NCBI RefSeq assembly: GCF_009708075.1
Contig: NZ_WMBT01000007.1
Coordinates: 103,818-167,817, forward strand
DNA length: 64,000 nucleotides
From: Paracoccus lichenicola
GTDB taxonomy: Bacteria; Pseudomonadota; Alphaproteobacteria; Rhodobacterales; Rhodobacteraceae
Direction of reading: 5' to 3'
The notes beneath the pieces are model-generated. The model was not told where the DNA came from. It ran no database searches and saw nothing but the letters and a program-made list of their open reading frames with translations. This document shows, piece after piece, positions 56,191 to 64,000 of the stretch. The position numbers were made by a program, and so were the translations under genes. Position 1 is the first letter of the stretch, and each line of letters begins with the position of its first letter.

Positions 56191-56836
56191 TGACCTGCCC
56201 CCCGGTCGTCCCTCGTTCATAACGAGAGTCCTTGGGGTTGTGCGCTGCTCCCCAACCTTGGACCGCCGGATGCTGGAGTTTTCCGGCTCGGTCATGGCGA
56301 CGGGCTGGCTGCGTCGCCGGGATAATGCAGCGTGAACGGGACCTTGTACCCGATCGCACTATGGGGCCGGTCTTCGTTGTAGTGCCTACGCCAATCCTCC
56401 AGCTTTTCTCGAGCATCTGCAAGGCTCATGAACCAGTGCGCGTTCAGGCACTCTGAGCGGAGCTTGCTGTTGAACGCCTCAATGAAGCCGTTGTCCGTGG
56501 GCTTGCCGGGTCGTGAGAAGTCGAGGGTGACGTCATTGGCATAGGCCCACAGATCGAGATCGCGGGAGATGAATTCGCTGCCGTTGTCCACCCTGATTGT
56601 CTTTGGGTAGCCGAACTGCGCACAGACCTGTTCCAGTGTCCGAACCACATCTTCCCCGCGATACGTCAGGCGGGGATCGGCGGCCGGGCAAAAGCGGGAA
56701 TGGATATCGACAATGGTCAGGATGCGAAGCTTCGTGCCCAGGGCAAGTTGGTCATGCACAAAGTCCATGGCCCAGATGTCGTTAGGGCCAACTGCCTCCT
56801 GACGGTCATCACGCAGCTTCGCCTTCACCCGCCGCT
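56191..56836. mobile_element. Partial IS3-family (IS407-like) element
   Basis: The left end begins TGACCTGCCCCCCGGTCGTC, like ends of IS407-group elements; the other end is cut where helicase sequence begins near 56836. A nine-base inverted pair (GGTCCAAGG at 56178, CCTTGGACC at 56256) straddles the end. Confidence 0.7.
56292..56836 (-). pseudogene. IS3-family OrfB, 5'-truncated
   Basis: The catalytic core is undamaged: NDIWAMDFVHDQLALGTKLR (first Asp), PKTIRVDNGSEFISRDLDLW (second Asp), KPTDNGFIEAFNSKLRSECL (Glu) and LEDWRRHYNEDRPHSAIGYK. The N-terminal part and OrfA are missing because the sequence switches to a helicase gene on the other strand. Confidence 0.85.
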
Positions 56837-58506
56837 GAGGTTCGCGCGCGCCTGCGCCACCTGATCGGTGACGATGCGAGCCTGGTGACGATCTCGACCT
56901 GCCATGCGTTGGCCATGCGGCTGGTGGGTGCCAGCTTTGCTGGGACCTCGGCGGAGGTCCATGACTTCGACGGCATTGTGAGAGAGGCCGTCCGACAGTT
57001 GAACGGGGAGGGCCTGAGCAAGGCCGAGGCGGAGGCGCAGCGCGAGACGCTGATCCAGGGCTATCGCTGGATCCTGGTGGACGAATACCAGGACATCGGC
57101 CCGGAGGAATACGCCCTCATCGCCGCGGTGGCGGGCCGGTCGATGGAGGATCCCGACCTGCGGCTCAGCCTGTTTGCGGTCGGCGACGACGACCAGAACA
57201 TCTATGCTTTCGCGGGCGCCTCCATCCGCTTCATCCGGCAGTTCGAGGCGGATTACCGGGCGGGGCCAGAGTTCCTGATCGAGAACTACCGCTCCACCCG
57301 CCACATCATCGAGGCCGCGAATGCCGTCATCGCCCCGGCCAGGGACCGGATGAAGGCCGATCACGCCATCATCGTGGATCGCAAGCGCCGGAAGGACCCG
57401 CCCGGTGGTGAGATGGCAGCACTTGATCCCGTCGCGCAAGGCCGTGTCCAGGTGCTGGATTGTTCAGGCGGCGATGTGGTGCAGGCCATCGCGGCGGTGG
57501 ATGAACTCGTGCGCCTGTCGCGTCTGGACCCGGACTGGAGCTGGTCGCGGGCGGCGATCATCTCGCGCGACTGGCGACGTCTCGCCCCGGTGCGAGCCTA
57601 TGCCGAAGCTCTGGGACTGCCGGTGGAGATAGCCAACGAAAGCCCGCCCAGCGTCTGGCGCCTGCGCGAGACGCAACGCTTTATCGAGACCTTGCGGCGC
57701 GATCCCGCGCGCCTTCTCGGTACTCGCGATCTGGTCGAGGCCGTGAACCTACTGCCATCCAATCGCTGGACCGACCTGATCGCCGAAGGGATCGCCGCAC
57801 TGGCGCGCGAACTCGCCGACAAGACCATGCCCGTGCCCGACCTTGTCGAGTGGTTTGCCGAATGGGCACGTGACACCCGCAGCGAGCAGCGGGGCCTGCT
57901 GCTGCTGACGGCGCACCGCTCGAAGGGGTTGCAGTTCGACGACGTCGTCATCCTGAACGGGGGCTGGGATGCTCCCTCCCGAGGCGAGGATGCCGATGCG
58001 CCAAGGCGTCTGCTCTACGTCGCCATGACACGGGCGCGGCGCAGCCTCTGCATCATGGCGAGCGGCATGCATCCTTTCCTGGCGCAGGGCGGAGAGCCTG
58101 TGCTCCGGCGGGAGGCTCCGCCCCAGGCGGGAGACGTGATGCTGGCCACGGTGCAGTATCAGATGCCCAACCTTAAAGCGGTGGACTTGTCCTGGGCAGG
58201 GCGGCTACCTGCGGATCATCACTCGCTGCGGGCGATCGCGGAAGCCCAGGTTGGCGATCCCGTGCGCCTGGCGAACGAGGCGGGAGCCTGGCTGATCCAA
58301 GATGCCCGTGGACGTGCCCTTGGCCGCATGGCGCGGACATGGTCGCCGCCGCGGGTGTGAAGTTCCTCAAGGGAGAGATCGGCGCCGTGGTGCGGTGGCG
58401 CAAGGCTGACAGCAGGGAGGAATTCCGCGCGCGCATACATCGGGATGTCTGGGAAGCGGTGCTGCCGGAACTCGTGTATGGTCCGCCGCCGCAGCCGAAG
58501 CAATAA
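56837..58506 (+). pseudogene. UvrD/Rep-type helicase, C-terminal part, frameshifted near the end
   Basis: The frame starts inside the protein at EVRARLRHLIGDDASLVTIS and continues TCHALAMRLVG, motif II WILVDEYQDIGPEEYAL, motif III AVGDDDQNIYAFAGA, motif IV NYRSTRHIIEAAN, motif V LLTAHRSKGLQFDDVVIL and motif VI RRLLYVAMTRARRSLCI of superfamily 1 helicases. The Walker A segment is missing upstream. Near 58350 the frame stops at WSPPRV; a one-base shift continues GVKFLKGEIGAVVRWRKADS and EAVLPELVYGPPPQ to a TAA at 58504. In relatives this module is often fused to RecQ. It cannot work without motif I. Confidence 0.82.
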
Positions 58507-59106
58507 GGGCGTGGACACTACCGTGGTCGGCGTGGTGGCGCGATCGGGATGGCAGCGTCCAGATCGTCCCTGTCATTGGGAGATCATGTGAACAAGAACG
58601 TGCGACGTGCAGGCTTTAGTCGATGGCGAGGATCTCGGGAGCTTCAGCGTTGGACTCCTGCGATAACGTCGTTCTCCCGCAACGTCATTGGGCTGTTGGA
58701 CCATTAGACCAACTGGATGGCCAGGTTGAAATGGACGGTGCCGACACCGCAAACTTTCCTTGAAATGCTTGAAATTCGGTCGAACGGAAGTCCACTGGTG
58801 GCACCAAGGGGACTTCTCCGCACGGATGAAACCGCCGCGAGATGCCGGTGACAGGAAGATGCATCAACAGCACATATGGGTGTCGGCCGCCTCATCCTGA
58901 CGTTTCGGAAACCTGGGGGCGCCGCTTACCCTTGGCTTTATCAGAAAAGATCAGCAGTGATCACAGATGACGAAGTCCGAACAAGCGGCAAGCTGGAGAC
59001 CTCGGCGATGGTAAGATGCCAGTCTGGCTGTAAAGGAGCGGTCCGCAAGCCGAGGTGTGTCAGAAGCCTGATGCGCCGCTCCATTGCGGGAGTAGCGGAC
59101 CCGGGT
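58507..59106. other. No gene recognised
   Basis: About 600 bases between the helicase remnant and an unknown gene. Several short open frames on both strands have no family motif or ribosome-binding site. Possibly old IS debris. Confidence 0.4.
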
Positions 59107-59604
59107 TCAGGCAACAGCAACTGACCGAGCCAGCCGGGCTTTGATCCCCTTGTTCAAGAGTTTTTCGACGTCAGCAACGATCTCGTTCCTGATCAGTCGG
59201 TCGAGGGCGAGGCATACCCGCCGCACATTTGACACATCGTCGGCCTGGTGGATCTCTGCACAGTGCCCTGCGGTCCGCGCAGCCAGCAGCTGTGGGTAGG
59301 GCCAGCGGCGCGTGGGCACAGAGGACTTGGTCGCCGTGGTATACTCGCTTGCGTAAAATTTCTTGTCGACGAACCTGCCCGGAGGATTGGTCCGGCGTGA
59401 CTTGCGGTCACTGAATGCGATGCCTGCCTGGATTTCTGCGTCCGTGTAGTGCGCATCGCGCGCCAGGGCTTTCAAAGCGAGCTTTGTGACTTCGACTTTC
59501 TGGCGGCGCTCGTCAGCTTCTGTGCGGGTCCGGTTCGCCTTTGAGCTGGCGATCGGCGTGGGCGACGCGACAGCAGCTTCCACGTCTCCGATCTGGTGGG
59601 TCAT
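59107..59604 (-). CDS. Hypothetical protein (165 aa)
   Basis: I do not recognise this protein. It has a Thr/Arg/Lys-rich N-terminal third (NRTRTEADERRQKVEVTKLA) with alternating charge that could be helical, a middle part with YTTATKSSVPTRRWPYPQLL and a C-terminal helix (LDRLIRNEIVADVEKLLNKG). GAGGAA five bases before the ATG supports the start, and the frame has no stop over 165 codons in a region otherwise short of coding frames. No signal peptide or membrane segment. It may belong to a plasmid or phage cargo region. Confidence 0.5.
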   Translation of the reverse strand: MTHQIGDVEAAVASPTPIASSKANRTRTEADERRQKVEVTKLALKALARDAHYTDAEIQAGIAFSDRKSRRTNPPGRFVDKKFYASEYTTATKSSVPTRRWPYPQLLAARTAGHCAEIHQADDVSNVRRVCLALDRLIRNEIVADVEKLLNKGIKARLARSVAVA

Positions 59605-60515
59605 AGTTTCCTCGTCTGGTATTCAATCAACTCGCGGCCAAGGTATTTATCGCCGCTATAGTTCTACATTATCAAATCAGAGACCTATCTCGCAACAGCG
59701 ACAAGCGATAGAGATCTGTGGATTGCGTAAATAAAATCCTTGGAGTTTTCACAACTTCATGGTTTCCGCAGTCGCCTGTATCGATCGATCATATGGTTAA
59801 TATTTTCCATAGTTGATAGGAAAGCATCGTTTAAAGCGGTGAAAAGATTATCAGCCGGAAATTTTATGAGGCGTTCATCCCCAGGATTGATGGTCCGTTC
59901 TCTTTTCGGCAATGAAAGCAAATGTTATAAGCCAAGTCCGTCCCGGTATTCCGTGACAGTCCGGTGCGCCGCAATCTTGCGGATCGATAGGTTTTCCGCA
60001 GATGCATGCGCCAAATGATGTTCAAAGGTCCCATGTGGATCACTCCGTTGCCCTGTCGCTCACCGCTGGGGAAGGTTCACATGGCTTAATTCCCAGTGGA
60101 AATTACCCGCCTATCCGGCGCACTTCTGGGTGGAAATCAACAACCCTTGTCACCTTCTCCCGACCGGTCCTTGCGGTTCATGACGCGCCAAACACGGCTA
60201 GCCTCCTCGCAAAATATATCTCTGCAGGTATTCTTGAAAGCCGGGCGGTGAAAGGTCAGACGCTCCAGGTCGCCCGTAAGCGTCTTCGCCAAGCTTCACC
60301 GAACAAGCGCATTTCCGTGAGGCCGAACCCACGTCCCTCTCACCCGGAGCTTTGGAAGTGGTGATCGCCACCGAGACCCAGGCCGTTGTCTCTGATAGCC
60401 AAGCACGACCTTGGACTCTGGCATCAGGTGGATGAGGATAGAGGAGGTCTCAGCACGTTAGTCCTGTTTCTCGTCTGAAACGTGTCCTAGCTGCTGAGGC
60501 TAGTGGCGCCCCACA
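59605..60515. other. Long stretch without a supported gene
   Basis: About 900 bases. A part near 60200-60300 reads ISAGILESRAVKGQTLQVAR in one plus frame but has no start signal or known relative. AT-rich blocks occur near 59640-59900. Nothing firm can be assigned. Confidence 0.4.
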
Positions 60516-61388
60516 TCAGTTCATGGCAACGGGCAGTAGAAATTGCGAAAAGGCCTGCGCGACATGGTTCCAGACTTGAGCCCCTGTCATTCCTTGACCA
60601 GCTTTGTTAATCTTCTCGATTGCATGAGCGCTCAGCAGCACATGGACCGGCACATAGCGCATGTCCAACTCGCCTGTTCGAACCTGACGGCCAGGGAAAT
60701 CCTGGTTGAACTCCTTGAGCGTCGGAACGAGTCGATGGTGAAGTTGCTGGTCGACCCGTCCGTCCGCTCGCGCGTATTCCCTCCGGAGTTCAACACTGAC
60801 AATGTCATTGATCCCAGGCTTGATCGGTGGTGCATTATCCGTTGCAATGATGGGCGGTAAAAATTCGTTCATTGCATCGCCGTCAGGATTCTGAAGACGG
60901 ATTGTCGGATCGACAATGACGAAAGGCGGGACGACAACCCAAGCATGACCGGGCTCCCGATCTGGAAAGTCCGCAGTGTCGCAGATGCATTGATCCCGCC
61001 GCAGGCTTTTGCTCGCAACTTCCATAATCGTGGAGCCAGCAAGGCCATAGCTCCAGATCCCCATTCGATCAAGGATCCCCTGCATCATCAACGAGGCATG
61101 AAAACAACTGTGCCGCATGGCATTCTGCTCGAACAAATCGGCTATGTAGCGGGCCAGGCGCGGGACGACGGTCCGAACCCGCTCATCATATTCAGCTGTT
61201 CGCGGACGCGACTGCACCCAATGCGCATAAAGCTTTGCGACCTCGTGGTCACCATATTCGTCTGCCAGCAGGGCGAGATGTGTGGTAAAGCCAAGCTTGG
61301 AGGTATCTACCCCAAGATCACGCAGTCTGCCGTCCAGGATCTCATGCATCGTGTCCTTGGTCGCCGCCCGCCGCTTAGCCTCACCCAT
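60516..61388 (-). CDS. Unknown protein with transglutaminase-like Cys/His/Asp pattern
   Basis: A 290-residue protein. It starts MGEAKRRAATKDTMHEILDG, an N-terminus (MGEAKRR) seen in several plasmid and phage proteins, and AGGAG is well placed upstream. The middle contains Cys in NAMRHSCFHASLMMQGILDR, then His in PDREPGHAWVVVPPFVIVD and Asp in VDPTI. This order and spacing (a helix after Cys, His-Ala-Trp, Asp-Pro-Thr) recall the papain-like transglutaminase fold. The C-terminal third is helical with no known motif. A peptidase or acyl-transfer role is inferred only from this pattern. Confidence 0.55.
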   Translation of the reverse strand: MGEAKRRAATKDTMHEILDGRLRDLGVDTSKLGFTTHLALLADEYGDHEVAKLYAHWVQSRPRTAEYDERVRTVVPRLARYIADLFEQNAMRHSCFHASLMMQGILDRMGIWSYGLAGSTIMEVASKSLRRDQCICDTADFPDREPGHAWVVVPPFVIVDPTIRLQNPDGDAMNEFLPPIIATDNAPPIKPGINDIVSVELRREYARADGRVDQQLHHRLVPTLKEFNQDFPGRQVRTGELDMRYVPVHVLLSAHAIEKINKAGQGMTGAQVWNHVAQAFSQFLLPVAMN

Positions 61389-61451
61389 CCTTTTATCTCC
61401 TTTGCTTTATCCAAGGCCAACTAAACAACCGGGAAGAGCGTCAACACGCAT

Positions 61452-62678
61452 TCAAGCAACCTCTACGCAGAGGGCGCTGGTGACGGAAGCTAACGGCGAG
61501 TGCATTTCAATCGCCTCACCTGACGGTTTAATTCGCACTTCATGTGCCTTCTTAAGCTTCGGCACTTGTTCCGGGACCAAAGTCCCGCCGTGTGGCATCC
61601 TGCTCACACCGCGGGAAGGGGGATCAGCGTTCTGCCGCCCGGCTGTCCAGATTGCCGTAGAAGCCGGTTCCATAGAGGACGCATCAATACCGTTGTCGAC
61701 CTTTCTGGGCTGACCCGTGAAGGTGATGCCCCGCACGGCCTCCGTCTCGCCTGCAGCCCGGCACGGAGCCTCTGGCCGGTTGGCAGGCTCATCCATCCCA
61801 GCCTCGTGCCGGATCCGTTCCCCGGCGGCGTAGAGCGCCACGATCTCGCGGTGGGCGAGCAAAGGCTGCACGGCCCGTGCGGCAGCGGCCGCCAGGGGCA
61901 GCCTGTCCAGCCGGTCACGCAGTTCCTCGGGGCTGCAGCCCTTGGCACGGATGAAGTGATTCGAACTGGTGGAGTAGCCCCGGGGCGTCACTCCGGCAGC
62001 AAGGGCGGCTGCATCGGGGCAGGGGAGGATAACGCCCGCGCGGTTGCCCACCCGGCGGATGACCAGGTCAGCTTGCGCCAGGTCGGCCACGAACGCGAAA
62101 TCAGGATGGGCATCTGGCGTGCGGGTGATGAGGCGTGCTTCAGGCCGCCGCTCCCAAATCTGGAAGACGCAGTTGACCCGGTGCAGTCCGTCTGCGGTGT
62201 GGAAGGGTTCGTTAGGGAGATCAATCTGGCGGCGCAGATGAAACCGCGGATCGATGCCGCGCTGCATGGAGGCCTTGGAGAAGGAGGCGGGCAGGATGAA
62301 GGCGATGACATCGGCAAACAAAGCCGCGCGTTGGATGAAGCGTTTCGCGAGATGGCCGCCGCGCCCGAAGGGGGGATTGCCCAGCACGATGATGCGGCCA
62401 TCATGACGAGGCGCCGGGAGGGTGAAAAAGTCCCGTTCCTCGATGCCAGGCGCATCAGGAGCGAGATCGACCGCGATCAGCCGTTCCTGGGGCAGAAGGC
62501 GGGAGAATGCTCCCGCGCCGGCAGCGGGCTCGATGAAAAGATCGTCTGTCCGAAAGCGCACTTCGCGCCAGGCCGTGCCGATGCACCGACGTGCAGTGGC
62601 GTCCGTCGTATAGAACTTGTCCAAGGCCAAACGCATTGAGGTTTCTTCGTTTTTCACATTGAAATTGCGCATCTTCAT
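61452..62678 (-). CDS. Adenine-specific DNA methyltransferase-like protein
   Basis: A 408-residue protein. The SAM-binding motif is FIEPAAGAGAFSRLL and the catalytic NPPF motif lies in IIVLGNPPFGRGGHLAKRFI, as in N6-adenine methyltransferases. DKFYTTDATARRCI at the N-terminus is typical of phage/plasmid versions. The region up to about residue 290 is conserved-looking; the last 110 residues are Pro/Gly-rich and unrelated. Start choice is uncertain: internal ATGs at 62672 and 62636 (MRLALDKFYTTDATAR) are also possible. No restriction endonuclease gene is visible, so it is probably an orphan enzyme. Confidence 0.72.
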   Translation of the reverse strand: MKMRNFNVKNEETSMRLALDKFYTTDATARRCIGTAWREVRFRTDDLFIEPAAGAGAFSRLLPQERLIAVDLAPDAPGIEERDFFTLPAPRHDGRIIVLGNPPFGRGGHLAKRFIQRAALFADVIAFILPASFSKASMQRGIDPRFHLRRQIDLPNEPFHTADGLHRVNCVFQIWERRPEARLITRTPDAHPDFAFVADLAQADLVIRRVGNRAGVILPCPDAAALAAGVTPRGYSTSSNHFIRAKGCSPEELRDRLDRLPLAAAAARAVQPLLAHREIVALYAAGERIRHEAGMDEPANRPEAPCRAAGETEAVRGITFTGQPRKVDNGIDASSMEPASTAIWTAGRQNADPPSRGVSRMPHGGTLVPEQVPKLKKAHEVRIKPSGEAIEMHSPLASVTSALCVEVA

Positions 62679-62922
62679 CCTGGTTTTTTCACATCACGCG
62701 GTCTCCGTGCTGTTGGGATTGAAGATAAATCTCGGCTGTGAAAATCGCCAGTTCTGCGGCTCGTCATCGAACGCCAAACCTGTGGACAACGGGACGAAGA
62801 GAGAACATCGGAACCGCAACCTCAGTGGTGATCCATCGGCGGGGACATCCTACCGCACCGCCAGGCCTCGGTGCAGGAGGGCAGAGAGGACGCCTGACTG
62901 CCGATCTTAGGAGGCCCTGCCT

Positions 62923-63205
62923 GTTACGCTGTTACGCCCTGTTTCAGGCTCTGTAACAGGTAAGCCATTGAAAATTAATGTTGTTACAGCGTTACGCCAA
63001 AAAAGGGGCCTGAGTGTCTTCCTGTGCGGGCGTGCGTGCGGGGGCGCGCGTGCGCATACGGGCATTAGTATATATATCTTCCAGAACATGTAACAATGAA
63101 ACACTTGCCCTATTCTTCAATGAAATCAATTGGTTAACCTGTTACGCTCTCCGTTACGGTTTGTAACGGGTGTAACATATTGATTTTAAACGAAATATCT
63201 GTTAC
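62923..63205. repeat. Cluster of eleven GTTAC/GTAAC motifs
   Basis: GTTAC occurs in either orientation at 62923, 62931, 62953, 62983, 62991, 63090, 63141, 63153, 63163, 63172 and 63201, many as the longer TGTTACGC or its complement. Fewer than one would be expected in 283 random bases. It lies in an otherwise gene-free stretch between the methyltransferase gene and a small minus-strand gene, whose last 24 codons it covers. Iteron-like binding sites for a replication or partition protein, or operators, are possible. Confidence 0.7.
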
Positions 63206-63493
63206 ATCAGCCTGAGAAGCCGCGTTCTGAGGCTGTTGGACCGGCTTTCTCGGCCTCTTTGGAGGGTTATCCAGAGGATTTTTTGCCTCCCGGCGGTCGT
63301 CCGGCTCTCCCCAGGGCGCCGGACTGGGCAGGTCAGCCGCCCAAGCTTGATCCGGTGCGGTCAGGATCCTCTTCCCTCTGAGACCGTCCTGGCCACCAGG
63401 GATCGAATGGCATCCGTCTGAGAGCCAGCCGAAACGACAAGGAACGGCCGAAGCTTGCAACGCCACGGTCTTCGTTATGGCCATGGTCGGCAT
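63134..63493 (-). CDS. Hypothetical protein (119 aa)
   Basis: Unknown protein. The strong AGGAGG seven bases upstream of the ATG, and the position just five bases after the metallophosphoesterase stop, argue that it is translated. It has a Pro/Arg-rich middle (DNPPKRPRKPVQQPQNAASQ) and ends MLHPLQTVTESVTG within the GTTAC repeat cluster. No domain is recognised. An upstream ATG at 63526 would overlap the previous gene. Confidence 0.5.
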   Translation of the reverse strand: MPTMAITKTVALQASAVPCRFGWLSDGCHSIPGGQDGLRGKRILTAPDQAWAADLPSPAPWGEPDDRREAKNPLDNPPKRPRKPVQQPQNAASQADVTDISFKINMLHPLQTVTESVTG

Positions 63494-63497
63494 GACA

Positions 63498-63989
63498 TCA
63501 ACCTCCTGTTCGAATTCCGCGGTCATCGATCAGCCCCCGAAGCAGACGTTCGGCCTCCTGGCCCGGTTCGACTTCGTCGGGATAGCCGAGCGAGGTGTTG
63601 GTTACCGGCACGCCGTGGACCGTGGCGTCCAGAAGCCGGTGAGTATGGCCAAACAACCAGCCATCGGGGCGGTGCTTGCCGATCCAAGTGTCGAGATCGG
63701 ATGCAAAAGCGGCGGAGAGCCCGTTGATCGTCCCGGCCACGGCAGGGCTCGGGGCGTGGTGGGTGACGACGATGCGCTGTCCCGCCCAGGGCTCGGCCAT
63801 GGCGCGGGTGAGCCAGTCGAGGTGATCGCGATGCGCGGCCACCGTGTCCTCGGGGCGGATCGGACCCTGCGCGAGGTTGGCGCTTTTGCGGATGCGGATG
63901 TAGTCGGGCATCACCATCCTGGCCCTGTGCAGAGTAATGAGCGAAAGTTGGTGATGCCCTGAGGGGCGGCATATCATGGCGGTGTTCAC
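63498..63989 (-). CDS. Metallophosphoesterase, C-terminal part
   Basis: The frame carries the metal-binding half of a calcineurin-like phosphoesterase: RIVVTHHAPSPAVAGTINGL, FASDLDTWIGKHRPDGWLFG and GHTHRLLDATVHGVPVTNTS, followed by LGYPDE. Histidines in VVTHHAPS and GHTHR are metal ligands. The N-terminal part, with D-x-H, GNHE and further ligands, is absent: a stop codon lies three codons upstream of the GTG, so the gene is truncated or frameshifted at its 5' end, near the window edge. It precedes the small gene at 63493 in an operon-like arrangement. Confidence 0.75.
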   Translation of the reverse strand: MNTAMICRPSGHHQLSLITLHRARMVMPDYIRIRKSANLAQGPIRPEDTVAAHRDHLDWLTRAMAEPWAGQRIVVTHHAPSPAVAGTINGLSAAFASDLDTWIGKHRPDGWLFGHTHRLLDATVHGVPVTNTSLGYPDEVEPGQEAERLLRGLIDDRGIRTGG

Positions 63990-64000
63990 GCGCCGTCAAT

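Noticed and set aside
62923..63205. GTTAC cluster as a CRISPR array
   Set aside because: The repeated unit is only 5-8 bases, occurs in both orientations and at irregular distance, and no cas gene is present.

Overview
The window reads as an accessory stretch of a high-GC alphaproteobacterium of the Rhodobacteraceae, most likely Paracoccus or a close relative. This rests on GC-rich codon use, the mix of IS families, a DnaE2-type polymerase remnant, CtrA-type promoter boxes and the EPS/RTX gene content; it is an inference, because no rRNA or other taxonomic marker is present. No tRNA, rRNA or CRISPR array was recognised.

Layout. 0-9 kb holds mostly intact genes: a sugar-modification pair (GT2 glycosyltransferase, UDP-glucuronate-epimerase-like enzyme), a PepSY/cytochrome b561 pair with a divergent two-component system, a truncated luciferase-family monooxygenase with hydrolase and flavin reductase, and a cardiolipin synthase. 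9-13.7 kb is a gene graveyard: pieces of an aldo/keto reductase, an SRAP protein, an alpha/beta hydrolase, an extradiol dioxygenase, a PIN toxin carrying an expanded hexanucleotide repeat, an IS5 element and a CIA30 pseudogene. 13.6-20.6 kb returns to ordinary genes: DUF427, an ABC1 kinase, a HepT/MntA toxin-antitoxin pair with a damaged toxin, a short integrase, and a complete polar amino acid ABC transporter. A dnaE2 remnant truncated at both ends follows.

22.6-26.6 kb is the most interesting compact system: an AT-rich promoter, a small Cys-containing peptide gene, a radical SAM/SPASM maturase and a fused TOMM cyclodehydratase (C-like domain plus YcaO ending in PxPxP). This is a RiPP pathway whose precursor matches no class I recognise. 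27-55 kb is a secretion and surface-glycan region cut up by IS debris. It has two large proteins joining a GH-A-type glycosidase domain to RTX repeats, two further RTX proteins transcribed divergently, a tightly overlapping operon that puts glycosyltransferases next to a type I secretion ABC exporter and its HlyD adaptor, then an acetyltransferase and another glycosyltransferase. The likely logic is that the exporter secretes the RTX proteins, which bind or trim the polysaccharide built by the glycosyltransferases.

Three small genes (31.5, 38.7, 55.8 kb) encode a paralogous family with a shared VMLCRA core. Two have a perfect TTAA-N7-TTAAC CtrA-type box upstream, which suggests cell-cycle or surface-regulon control. 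56-64 kb is mobile-element-like: an IS3 fragment fused to a truncated UvrD helicase, unknown proteins (one with a transglutaminase-like Cys/His/Asp pattern), an adenine-methyltransferase-like protein, a region with eleven GTTAC/GTAAC motifs, and the C-terminal part of a metallophosphoesterase.
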